From contig NZ_RJTX01000004.1 of assembly GCF_003729955.1 (NCBI RefSeq), forward strand, positions 434,001-498,000: a stretch of 64,000 nt of DNA. The letters are read 5' to 3'. A model generated the notes under the pieces. It saw only the letters and a list, made by a program, of their open reading frames with translations. It made no database searches and was not told the DNA's origin. Source of the stretch: Chryseobacterium daecheongense. Its GTDB lineage: Bacteria > Bacteroidota > Bacteroidia > Flavobacteriales > Weeksellaceae. Shown here in pieces: positions 52,725 through 61,230 of the stretch. The stretch's first letter is position 1. The number at the start of each line of letters is the position of its first letter. Made by a program: the position numbers and the translations under genes.

Positions 52725-55106
52725 ATGGAAGAAAATAAACAAAACGCTGGAAGTAAAGGAAAAACTTTTCCTCTTCCGCCCAAAAAAAATAAAAAAGATA
52801 CCTCTTGGAAGAAATGGGTTAAGTTTATTTGGCTTGGACTCATTGCGGTAGTTTTAGGAATTTCAGGACTTTTCTTTGCGGTTTCCCAAGGCTTTCTTGG
52901 GGAAATGCCCGATGTAAAAGAGCTTGAAAATCCTGATATTTATGTTGCTTCTGAAATCTATTCCGCAGACGGAGTACTATTAGGCAAGTTTGAAAAAGAA
53001 AAAACACAGCCCATTGTTTACAAAGACCTTCCTCCTTATCTTGTATATGCATTGCAGGCTAAAGAAGATGAACGTTTCAAAGAACACTCCGGAATTGATT
53101 TACAGTCTGTTGCCAGAGCTGTTGTATATGGTGGAGGAAGAGGTGGTGGATCTACCATTACCCAACAGCTTGCTAAACTATTGTTTACAGGTGGAGCTTC
53201 TCAAAATAAAATCTCAAGAGCTTTCCAGAAACTGAAAGAATGGGTAGTAGCAGTAAGCCTTGAGAAAAGGTATACTAAAGAAGAGATTGTTACCTTATAT
53301 TTCAACAAGTTTGACTTCTTATATAATGCCAACGGGATTGAGATGGCATCCAAAATCTATTTCAATAAGACGACCTCTCAGCTTACTTTACCGGAAGCAG
53401 CTATGTTTGTGGCAATGTTAGAAAACCCGGTAAAAAACAACCCAATGCGTAATCCTGAAAGAGCAAAAGCCAGAAGAGACGTTGTATTGGAACAAATGCT
53501 GAAAACAGGATATATCGATCAGGCAACATATGATAAAGCTGCTGCCACACCTGTTACTTTAGATTATCATCCTATTAAAAATATTAATGATGACTATTCT
53601 GCTTACTATAAATTCTATCTGAAAAAAGAGATTGATAATTATCTTCAGGATTACGAAAAGCAGACTGGTAAAAAATTAAATCTATACAAAGACGGTTTAA
53701 AAATATATGTAACTCTTGATTCTAAAATGCAGAAATATGCTGAAGAAGCGATTAAGGAACACCTTACTGATCTTCAGAAGAGATTTGATGCTGAACAGAG
53801 AGGAAGAAAGCAGAGACCATTCTATTACCTGAACGACAAGCAGATCAATGATGTAATGGTTCAGGCCATGAAAAGAACCGGCCGTTATAAGCAGTTGAAA
53901 GCTGCCGGAGTTTCAGAAGACTCCATCATGATGGAATTCAAAAAACCGATTAAAACTTCCCGCTTCACATGGAATGGAGAAGAAGAAGTGGAAATGTCTC
54001 CTTGGGATTCTATCAGATATCATAAACAAATTGCTCAGGCAGGATTGATGTCCATGGTTCCCGGAACCGGTGAGATCAAAGCTTGGGTAGGAGGTATCGA
54101 TTGGCAGCATTTCCAATATGACCACATTAAACAAGGGAAAAGACAGGTAGGTTCTACCTTCAAGCCTTTCGTGTATGCAACAGCCATCATGAAATTGGGA
54201 ATGACTCCTTGTTCAGCTGTTTCCAATGGCACTTATGACCATAAAGGATGGCATGTTCCGGGAAGAGGAGGAATGCTGACTCTTAAAGATGCATTAGCAC
54301 ATTCTCAAAACCCTGTGGCAGCACGTCTTATAGAAATGACAGGGGTAGATGCCGTTATTCAGACCGCAAGAGATCTGGGTGTAACGGAAGAAATCCCAAG
54401 AAACAATACAATTGCTTTGGGTTCATCTGACATTACTATTTACGAAATGTTGGGTGCTTACAGTACTTTTGCCAATTATGGGAACTACAATAAACCTGAA
54501 ATGATCTGGAGAATTGAAGATGCCAATGGTAGAGTGATCAAGGAAGTAAATGTAGAGCCAAAAGAAGTCATGAACCCATTATATGCTTACACCATGATCG
54601 AATTAATGAAAGGGGTAGCTCAATATGGAACAGCTTCCGGAGAGTTAGGAAGAAAAGGAATTTCAAAAGATGTGGAAATTGCCGGTAAAACAGGTACAAC
54701 TCAAAATAACTCAGATGGTTGGTTCATGGGAATCACTCCAAAACTGGCAACAGGAGCATGGGTTGGATGGGAAGACAGAGCCACTCACTTCTATGGAACC
54801 GGAGAAGGTCAGGGAGCAAGAATGGCATTGCCAATTTGGGCAATCTTCATGAAAAAAGTTTGGGCGGATAAAAGTTTAGGCATTTCTCCTGATGATAAAT
54901 TTGTAAAACCTTCTGAATGGAAAGACGGGTGTTCAGATCTTAAAGGACTTGGAGCTGGCTATGGTGACGAAGGAGGACTGCAGACTATTGATGAGATCAA
55001 AAACCCAAAACCTGTAGAGACAACACCAAAAAACAATTCTGAAAAGAAAGAAGAAAACGTTAATGAAAATTTAAATACCGGAGAAGAAGTGGATTTTAAT
55101 AAATAA
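52725..55106 (+). CDS. mrcA: Bifunctional class A penicillin-binding protein 1A
   Basis: 793 residues: basic cytoplasmic tail, one membrane helix (about 35-57), the glycosyltransferase domain (KEDERFKEHSGID with the catalytic Glu, GGSTITQQLAKLLFTGG), then the transpeptidase with STFK (in GSTFKPFVY), SQN and KTGTT. It makes and cross-links peptidoglycan outside the inner membrane. The final 60 residues are a Lys/Glu/Asn-rich tail. Last gene of the ricT-gldH unit, followed by a terminator. Confidence 0.96.
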   Translation: MEENKQNAGSKGKTFPLPPKKNKKDTSWKKWVKFIWLGLIAVVLGISGLFFAVSQGFLGEMPDVKELENPDIYVASEIYSADGVLLGKFEKEKTQPIVYKDLPPYLVYALQAKEDERFKEHSGIDLQSVARAVVYGGGRGGGSTITQQLAKLLFTGGASQNKISRAFQKLKEWVVAVSLEKRYTKEEIVTLYFNKFDFLYNANGIEMASKIYFNKTTSQLTLPEAAMFVAMLENPVKNNPMRNPERAKARRDVVLEQMLKTGYIDQATYDKAAATPVTLDYHPIKNINDDYSAYYKFYLKKEIDNYLQDYEKQTGKKLNLYKDGLKIYVTLDSKMQKYAEEAIKEHLTDLQKRFDAEQRGRKQRPFYYLNDKQINDVMVQAMKRTGRYKQLKAAGVSEDSIMMEFKKPIKTSRFTWNGEEEVEMSPWDSIRYHKQIAQAGLMSMVPGTGEIKAWVGGIDWQHFQYDHIKQGKRQVGSTFKPFVYATAIMKLGMTPCSAVSNGTYDHKGWHVPGRGGMLTLKDALAHSQNPVAARLIEMTGVDAVIQTARDLGVTEEIPRNNTIALGSSDITIYEMLGAYSTFANYGNYNKPEMIWRIEDANGRVIKEVNVEPKEVMNPLYAYTMIELMKGVAQYGTASGELGRKGISKDVEIAGKTGTTQNNSDGWFMGITPKLATGAWVGWEDRATHFYGTGEGQGARMALPIWAIFMKKVWADKSLGISPDDKFVKPSEWKDGCSDLKGLGAGYGDEGGLQTIDEIKNPKPVETTPKNNSEKKEENVNENLNTGEEVDFNK

Positions 55107-55124
55107 ACTCTTCTTTACCAATAG

Positions 55125-55158
55125 AAAAGACCTTCCGATTATTTGTAAGGTCTTTTTT
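55125..55158 (+). terminator. Terminator after PBP1A
   Basis: AAAAGACCTT (55125-55134) pairs with AAGGTCTTTT (55147-55156), followed by T's. Confidence 0.82.
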
Positions 55159-55167
55159 TATTATTGG

Positions 55168-55175
55168 TATATTTG
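55168..55175 (+). promoter_or_regulatory. -7 element of selO, possibly giving a leaderless mRNA
   Basis: TATATTTG ends only 4 bp before the selO ATG (55180). The usual distance to the start point would place transcription start at or within the ATG. Confidence 0.5.
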
Positions 55176-55179
55176 AAGT

Positions 55180-56721
55180 ATGAATATTGCTAACATCAAA
55201 CAACCTTTTATACAGACTTTCCCAGGAGATTTCTCCAATAATCCGGTTCAGAGAAACACTCCTAAAGTCCTATTTTCAACCATTCGTCCTGTTGGATTTG
55301 AACATCCTGCTTTAATTGCTTTCAATGAATCTCTTTCTGAAGAGATCGGTTTAGGAAAATATGAAGCAAAAGACCTGGACTTTCTGGTGGGAAACAATCT
55401 TCCAGAAAATATCCGTTCTTATGCAACAGCTTACGCAGGACATCAATTCGGGAACTGGGCAGGACAGTTGGGTGATGGAAGAGCAATTCTGGCTGGAGAA
55501 ATCATTAATGAATCTGGACAAAAAACAGAAATACAATGGAAAGGAGCAGGTGCCACTCCTTATTCAAGGCATGCAGACGGAAGAGCCGTTTTAAGATCTT
55601 CTGTACGGGAATATCTGATGAGTGAAGCGATGTATCACTTGGGAATTCCAACAACAAGAGCTTTAAGCTTATGCCTTACCGGGGAAAGTGTTGTAAGAGA
55701 TATGATGTACAACGGGAATCCTCAGGAAGAAAAAGGAGCGGTTATCATAAGAACAGCAGAAAGCTTTCTTCGATTTGGACATTTTGAACTGATGTCTGCT
55801 CAAAAAGAATATAAAACACTACAAGACTTGGCAGACTTCACCATAAATAATTATTTTCCAGAGATACAATCCGAAGGAGATCAGAAATATAAAGATTTCT
55901 TCGAAAGTGTTTGCCGGAATACCGCCAATCTTATGGTTGAATGGTATCGTGTAGGTTTTGTACATGGAGTAATGAATACCGATAATATGTCTATATTGGG
56001 ATTAACTATTGATTATGGTCCTTATTCTATGATGGATGAGTATGATCTGAATTTTACGCCCAATACCACAGACCTTCCCGGAAGAAGATATGCATTTGGA
56101 AAACAAGGTCAGATTTCCCAATGGAATCTTTGGCAATTGGCCAATGCACTTTACCCGCTTATTAAGGATGAAAAATTCCTGGAAGAAAAATTAAATACCT
56201 ATGGTAATTATTTTTGGGAGTCTCATGACAATATGCTATGTAAAAAATTCGGGTTTAATGAATTATTGGATGGAGATGAAGAGTTTTTTACCAACTGGCA
56301 AGGGTTGATGCAGGAATTGCAATTAGACTACACCTTATTCTTTAAGCAATTAGAAAACATTTCTATTGACAGCGATTTGAAATCCATTCTAGAAAATATT
56401 TCCTACATTCCTTTGCAAGAAGAAAACATCAAAAAGCTGGAACATTTTGTCCAAAGATATTATGAAAGATTTTCTCAAAATACAATTTCAAAACAAGACG
56501 CACTGGAATTGATGAAAAAGAATAACCCAACATTCATTTTAAGGAATTATTTGCTTTTTGAATGTATTGAAGAAATTGAAACTGGTAAGACAGAAATGCT
56601 TAATAAACTAACAACAGCTTTGCAAAACCCTTATCTGGAAATATATCCTGAATTTTCTAAAAAAAGACCTTCCAACTATGATGACATATCGGGATGCTCT
56701 ATGCTATCATGCAGTTCATAA
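55180..56721 (+). CDS. selO: SelO/YdiU protein adenylyltransferase
   Basis: A pseudokinase-fold AMPylase of 513 residues that transfers AMP to Ser, Thr or Tyr of redox proteins. Typical stretches: YAGHQFGNWAGQLGDGRA, EIQWKGAGATPYSRHADGRA, RSSVREYLMSEAMYHLG, FVHGVMNTDNMSILGLTIDYG. The C-terminus ends CSMLSCSS; the family often has a Cys pair or Sec-Cys near its end, here CxxxxC. No other Met lies near the start, so the ATG at 55180 is accepted although the -7 element almost touches it. Confidence 0.94.
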   Translation: MNIANIKQPFIQTFPGDFSNNPVQRNTPKVLFSTIRPVGFEHPALIAFNESLSEEIGLGKYEAKDLDFLVGNNLPENIRSYATAYAGHQFGNWAGQLGDGRAILAGEIINESGQKTEIQWKGAGATPYSRHADGRAVLRSSVREYLMSEAMYHLGIPTTRALSLCLTGESVVRDMMYNGNPQEEKGAVIIRTAESFLRFGHFELMSAQKEYKTLQDLADFTINNYFPEIQSEGDQKYKDFFESVCRNTANLMVEWYRVGFVHGVMNTDNMSILGLTIDYGPYSMMDEYDLNFTPNTTDLPGRRYAFGKQGQISQWNLWQLANALYPLIKDEKFLEEKLNTYGNYFWESHDNMLCKKFGFNELLDGDEEFFTNWQGLMQELQLDYTLFFKQLENISIDSDLKSILENISYIPLQEENIKKLEHFVQRYYERFSQNTISKQDALELMKKNNPTFILRNYLLFECIEEIETGKTEMLNKLTTALQNPYLEIYPEFSKKRPSNYDDISGCSMLSCSS

Positions 56722-56810
56722 TTGTAAAATATTCAACAAAAATTGAATTTTATTTGATTTTTTTATAGCGTATTTGTTTTTTATTTAACTTTACATAAAA
56801 CAATATCCCT

Positions 56811-57734
56811 ATGAAAAAACTCCTATTTTCTTTCAGTTTATTAGTTTCAGGGGCTTTTGCAAATGCACAAACAGTCCTTTTAAACGAAAATTTTGACTCT
56901 TACACCAACTTTGTAATTACAGGGTTCGGTAGTTGGCTGACATTGGACATAGATGGCTTACCTACATATACAGGAGGGGCGGATCCTGCAACTTGGGCCA
57001 ATGCTAACAGCCCTCAGGCTTTTCAAATTTTCAATCCAACAGCAGCTGGTGTTACTAATGCTACAACAGGATCGGAGGTCAGAAACTTTGACCCCCACAG
57101 TGGGCAAAAATATGCAGCGGCATGGGATGCAGTTCCATCTACAACAGGCGGTCCTACTGCGAACAACGACTGGCTGATTAGTCCAGCTGTAACATTAGGC
57201 GCAAGCTCAAATGTTTTGACTCTTTGGGTAAAATCATTATCCAACTCGTACGGACTTGACAAATATAGAGTGGGAGTATATATTGGTTCCGGAACCCCTA
57301 CCGGATCTGCTAATTTTACTATTATTTCCGGAGGAACCGCTTTAAGTGCACCTTATCCTAATTGGGAACAAAAAACCTATAGCCTGGATGCTTACGCCGG
57401 ACAAACTATACGAGTAGGTATTCAATGTGTTTCTTCTGACAATTATATGTTTATGGTAGATGATGTAAAAATTACTACAGGAGCGCTTTCAACGAATGAA
57501 GTATCCGCAAAAGCTAAATCACTAAGCATTTTCCCTAATCCGACAAAAGGTGAAGTTAATGTCAAGACTGATAAAAAAATAAAATCATCTATTATTGTTG
57601 ATATTTCAGGAAAGACAGTATTGAAAACAGATTCTAAAAAAGTAGACATCTCTTCTCTGCCAAAAGGAACTTACTTAATGCAGGTAGAATTTGGAGACGG
57701 AAGCACAGCAACCGAAAAAGTAGTTAAAGAATAA
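56811..57734 (+). CDS. T9SS-secreted choice-of-anchor (adhesin-like) protein
   Basis: 307 residues with a signal peptide (MKKLLFSFSLLVSGAFANAQ). The central domain (ENFDSYTNF, NDWLISPAVTLGASSN, FMVDDVKITTG) is the cleaved-adhesin or MAM-like beta-sandwich common in Bacteroidota secreted proteins. The last 75 residues are a type A T9SS sorting domain (SIFPNPTKGEVNVKT, KGTYLMQVEFGDGSTATEKVV). It should be exported and attached to or released from the surface. Binding partner unknown. Single gene, followed by a terminator. Confidence 0.87.
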   Translation: MKKLLFSFSLLVSGAFANAQTVLLNENFDSYTNFVITGFGSWLTLDIDGLPTYTGGADPATWANANSPQAFQIFNPTAAGVTNATTGSEVRNFDPHSGQKYAAAWDAVPSTTGGPTANNDWLISPAVTLGASSNVLTLWVKSLSNSYGLDKYRVGVYIGSGTPTGSANFTIISGGTALSAPYPNWEQKTYSLDAYAGQTIRVGIQCVSSDNYMFMVDDVKITTGALSTNEVSAKAKSLSIFPNPTKGEVNVKTDKKIKSSIIVDISGKTVLKTDSKKVDISSLPKGTYLMQVEFGDGSTATEKVVKE

Positions 57735-57753
57735 ATAAACTCATATTAATTTA

Positions 57754-57782
57754 AAAACTCACCAATTCCAGGTGAGTTTTTT
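57754..57782 (+). terminator. Terminator after the T9SS adhesin-like gene
   Basis: AAAACTCACC (57754-57763) pairs with GGTGAGTTTT (57771-57780). Confidence 0.8.
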
Positions 57783-57806
57783 ATTTTTGCAAAAAACTTT
57801 TAACAA

Positions 57807-59081
57807 GTGTCTTTTAAACTAAAGCTTTACAATTTTTTCAAACTCATCTTTCCTGCCACTTATTCAGAACTGGGAGTTTTCACTTTTTTCATTCTTTTAT
57901 ACGGGATTTTAGGATGGCATATCGCTCTTGATTATCGTATTATCTATGACTCCAGAATTCCATGGGATGCGTATTTCAGTTTCGATAACCGCTCGATTGT
58001 ATTGACCGGAGGAAGCTTCGAGAGACATCCCCTCGCTTATTATTTTTTCAACTGGATAAGAGAATTGGCATTATACATTTCAGATGGAAAAACGAATGCC
58101 GTATTTAGATTGGCTTTAGCCTGGTTTAGTAATTTAGCTGTAAGTCTAAGTATCTTACAGGTTTTCAAATATCTGAAAAATATTATCAGATTACCCAACT
58201 CGATCAGCTTATTACTTGTATTATTTTTTGGATTTTTCTCAACTACTATTTTACTGTCTTTCACTCCGGAAAACTTCACCTACACTCTGTTTTTGCTTAC
58301 TCTATACAATCATTATTCTGCAATTAAGCTAAAAAAAGAAGAAAAAACACCGGCTTTAGCTTTAACATTGGCAGGAATAACGATTGGTGGACTCACCATT
58401 ACTAATATTGTAAAGGTTTTCATTCCGGTTGCATTTGAGAAAAATCTTTTTAAAAACTGGAAGAAATTCGGGAGTGCTATTTTAAGAGTCATATTTGCTT
58501 GCATTTGCTTTATCCTCCTCTACCTGAATAGAATCAACTTCAAGTATCAGCATATTTTTGATCAGACGAACAAACAGTATGAAAAGTTTTCTAATGTGAA
58601 GTCTATTCCGACTTGGGATATGATCGCTTCATTCTTTTTTGGGGGAAATATTTTATTACCGGGCTTTATCATCCGGGACAAGCACAACATGAAAGGTTTT
58701 GAGTATAAGGGCTTAATCATGGATGTTTATACATCATGGATTCCTTATATTTTTATTTCCATACTGCTCTTATTCATATTCTGGAGCTATTTCAAAAACT
58801 TAAACAAGAAGCTGGTTCAAATATTAATGATTTCTTTTTTTATCGACATCATTATCCATTGCATCATGAAGTTTGGACTGCATACTTCTTACATTTATGG
58901 AGGGCATTTTGTGTTTGTCTATCCCTTATTACTGGGATGGCTGTTTTATACATATAGAATGGCTCCAAAAATGTTATCATTTTTAACTGTCATTATAGGG
59001 ATTTTACTACTGTATATGTCCATCAATAACTATTACCGAATGACTGAATTTTTTCATTTCATGAATCAATATTACCAATAA
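57807..59081 (+). CDS. Polytopic membrane protein (DUF6080-like, tentative)
   Basis: 424 residues starting at a GTG (MSFKLKLYNFF). There are about nine to eleven hydrophobic segments. Extracytoplasmic features include AWFSNLAVS, FTPENFTYTLFLL and YIYGGHFVFVYPL. The overall plan (aromatic-rich loops, long TM array) resembles glycosyltransferase-C-type or Wzy-like integral proteins, but I see no defining catalytic motif. I tentatively relate it to DUF6080. No clear promoter; it lies after a terminator and ends in one shared with the SPOR gene. Confidence 0.7.
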   Translation: MSFKLKLYNFFKLIFPATYSELGVFTFFILLYGILGWHIALDYRIIYDSRIPWDAYFSFDNRSIVLTGGSFERHPLAYYFFNWIRELALYISDGKTNAVFRLALAWFSNLAVSLSILQVFKYLKNIIRLPNSISLLLVLFFGFFSTTILLSFTPENFTYTLFLLTLYNHYSAIKLKKEEKTPALALTLAGITIGGLTITNIVKVFIPVAFEKNLFKNWKKFGSAILRVIFACICFILLYLNRINFKYQHIFDQTNKQYEKFSNVKSIPTWDMIASFFFGGNILLPGFIIRDKHNMKGFEYKGLIMDVYTSWIPYIFISILLLFIFWSYFKNLNKKLVQILMISFFIDIIIHCIMKFGLHTSYIYGGHFVFVYPLLLGWLFYTYRMAPKMLSFLTVIIGILLLYMSINNYYRMTEFFHFMNQYYQ

Positions 59082-59116
59082 AAAAAGCTGAGAAAAATCT
59101 CAGCTTTCGTTTTTAT
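59081..59116. terminator. Bidirectional terminator
   Basis: AAAGCTGAGA, AAAA loop, TCTCAGCTTT (59084-59107), between the membrane protein gene and the convergent SPOR gene. Confidence 0.85.
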
Positions 59117-59128
59117 TTCAAATAAAAT

Positions 59129-59665
59129 TTATTTAGCTTCGGCACAGAATATTCTATATTGTACAGCAATGGCAGATTTAAAATACTCTCTAACCTTTGA
59201 AAGGTCGGAAGCAGCACTTTGTTTAGTGAAATAGCTTCCCGCTAATATTTTATAGTTTGGTCTTAGTGAAGCATCCGTTTCTACCTTAAGATTTGGAAAT
59301 CTTCTTCTGAAATAAGCTTTCACTTCATTGGCTTCTTCGTTACTTTTCACAGTGGTAATCTGGATTTTGTAGCCTAAAATTCTTGGATTTTTTCTACAGA
59401 TCTCAGCATTTGTAAGTTCTCTGTTGGGAACATATATTTTAGTAGGTCTCGCTGCGGAATCATCATCATTATCCCGAACAGAAGTATTGCTTGCTGTTCG
59501 TGAACATTTTTCCTCTAAATTTTCCAACGCTTCCTTTACTTTAGGATCCATGGACATGATTAGCTCCGTTCCGGCCAAAGTATCTCTTTTTACAACCTGT
59601 TGTGCTTCAATATTATAAAATCCGAATATAAATAATACTGAAAATATTTTGATTAAATTTCTCAT
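59129..59665 (-). CDS. SPOR-domain protein, exported
   Basis: 178 residues with a signal peptide (MRNLIKIFSVLFIFGFYNIEAQ). The last 75 residues form a SPOR domain: GYKIQITTVKSNEEANEVKAYF and NYKILAGSYFTKQSAASDL. SPOR domains bind denuded glycan strands, usually at division sites. The middle is a short charged linker. A TAAATTTG -7 element on the minus strand (59688-59681) is 16 bp upstream. Confidence 0.85.
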   Translation of the reverse strand: MRNLIKIFSVLFIFGFYNIEAQQVVKRDTLAGTELIMSMDPKVKEALENLEEKCSRTASNTSVRDNDDDSAARPTKIYVPNRELTNAEICRKNPRILGYKIQITTVKSNEEANEVKAYFRRRFPNLKVETDASLRPNYKILAGSYFTKQSAASDLSKVREYFKSAIAVQYRIFCAEAK

Positions 59666-59680
59666 TTAAGCTTATTTCCG

Positions 59681-59688
59681 CAAATTTA
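59681..59688 (-). promoter_or_regulatory. -7 element of the SPOR gene
   Basis: TAAATTTG on the minus strand, 16 bp before the start codon. Confidence 0.5.
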
Positions 59689-59794
59689 TACAAATTAAAA
59701 AAATATGCCAAACTACTTATTTAGAATCAATACAAATTAAACGTAAATGATATTTTCCCTTTTCTATATGCCGTTAAATTTCTGTTAAAAACAT

Positions 59795-59802
59795 TATTTT
59801 TG
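59795..59802 (+). promoter_or_regulatory. -7 element of the alternative complex III operon
   Basis: TATTTTTG, matching TAnnTTTG, 47 bp before the actA ATG. Confidence 0.5.
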
Positions 59803-59849
59803 CCGAATTGATTGAATGTTCAATAATTTACTAACATAAGATAATTTAA

Positions 59850-61208
59850 ATGATTAGTTGGAGAAAGCATTATAAACAAACGTTGATTGCAATAGGCTTA
59901 TTGTTATCAACCAGTGCTTCAATTTACGGGCAAGACGGCGATCCCAAAAATGGCGAGAAACTTTTTAAGGCAAACTGTACAGCATGTCACGCGCTAGACA
60001 AACAAGTTGTAGGGCCTCCTTTGAAAGGGGTTGTAGAACGAGTGAAAACAGAGGGCGGCAAAGATACGGCTTGGCTTCATAAGTGGATCAAAAACAACAA
60101 AGAAGTAAGAGCTTCCGGGGACGAATACGCAAATAAAATTTTTGAAAAATACAATAAAGCTGAGATGCAGCTTTTTCCAAATCTTTCAGATAAGGATATT
60201 GATGACATCTTAGCGTTTACAACTAATCCTCCGGCTCCAGAACCGGAAAAGACAGCTGAAACTGCTCCTGCAGGAGATGCTGCAGCTGCTGCACCAGCAG
60301 ACAAAACTACTACAAACATTGTCATTATTTCACTTTTAGCCATTGCAGGTTTATTGGTTTGGATCTTAATAAAACTAAGACAATTAGTTAAATTAGGTCA
60401 ATCTGAAGACTTAGCAGGACTTAACGAAACTAGAGTTCGTTCTTTCAGTGAAATCTATCAAAAATATCACTATGTAGGTAAAGGATTATTAGCAATCCTG
60501 GCTATTTTAGCAACTTATGGAATTTGGAACTGGATCATGTGGATTGGGGTTTACAAAGGATATAAGCCGGAACAGCCTATCTACTTCTCACACAAAATCC
60601 ACGCTGGAGAACAGAAAATTGACTGTCAATTATGCCACTCTAGTGCTAAATACGGTAAAGTTTCTGAGATTCCATCCATGAACGTTTGTATGAACTGCCA
60701 CAGAACTATTTCTGAGTATAATGGCAAATACATGGAGCCAGGAAAAGACAAAGCATTCTATGATGGTGAAATCCAGAAAATCTATGCTGCTACAGGTTGG
60801 GATCCTGCAAAACAACAGTACACAGGGAAAACTCAGCCAGTGGAATGGACAAGAATCCACAACATGCCGGATTTCGTATACTTCAACCACTCACAGCACG
60901 TTGTAGCAGGTGAACAAGCGATCATCAATTCTTTCAACAAAAAGAATCCAAATAACAAAATTGATGTTGTTTGTAAAGCTTGTCACGGAAAAATAGACAC
61001 AATGAATGTTGTTCAGATGGCTAATGATTTCACAATGGGATGGTGTATTGAGTGCCACAGAACTACAGAGATCGATATGAACAACGGTTATAATAAAGAA
61101 TACTTCAAGAATCTACATGACAAGTTGAAAAAACAATACCCTAAAGATGGTGGTAAGATTACTGTAGATGCAATTGGAGGTCTTGAGTGTGGTAAATGTC
61201 ATTATTAA
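59850..61208 (+). CDS. actA: Alternative complex III subunit ActA with extra N-terminal cytochrome c
   Basis: Multihaem c-type cytochrome of the quinol-oxidising alternative complex III. After a signal-like N-terminus comes a monohaem cytochrome c domain (CTACH, 43-47; about residues 30-130). An Ala/Pro-rich linker follows, then a membrane helix (about 155-178), a second one (about 210-232), and the ActA-type domain with five CxxCH sites: CQLCH, CMNCH, CKACH, CIECH and CGKCH. That makes six haem-binding sites in all, so the protein looks like a fusion of a small cytochrome c with pentahaem ActA. It lies 22 bp before actB and starts the operon. Confidence 0.9.
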   Translation: MISWRKHYKQTLIAIGLLLSTSASIYGQDGDPKNGEKLFKANCTACHALDKQVVGPPLKGVVERVKTEGGKDTAWLHKWIKNNKEVRASGDEYANKIFEKYNKAEMQLFPNLSDKDIDDILAFTTNPPAPEPEKTAETAPAGDAAAAAPADKTTTNIVIISLLAIAGLLVWILIKLRQLVKLGQSEDLAGLNETRVRSFSEIYQKYHYVGKGLLAILAILATYGIWNWIMWIGVYKGYKPEQPIYFSHKIHAGEQKIDCQLCHSSAKYGKVSEIPSMNVCMNCHRTISEYNGKYMEPGKDKAFYDGEIQKIYAATGWDPAKQQYTGKTQPVEWTRIHNMPDFVYFNHSQHVVAGEQAIINSFNKKNPNNKIDVVCKACHGKIDTMNVVQMANDFTMGWCIECHRTTEIDMNNGYNKEYFKNLHDKLKKQYPKDGGKITVDAIGGLECGKCHY

Positions 61209-61230
61209 TAACTAAAAATTAGAAGTATAA

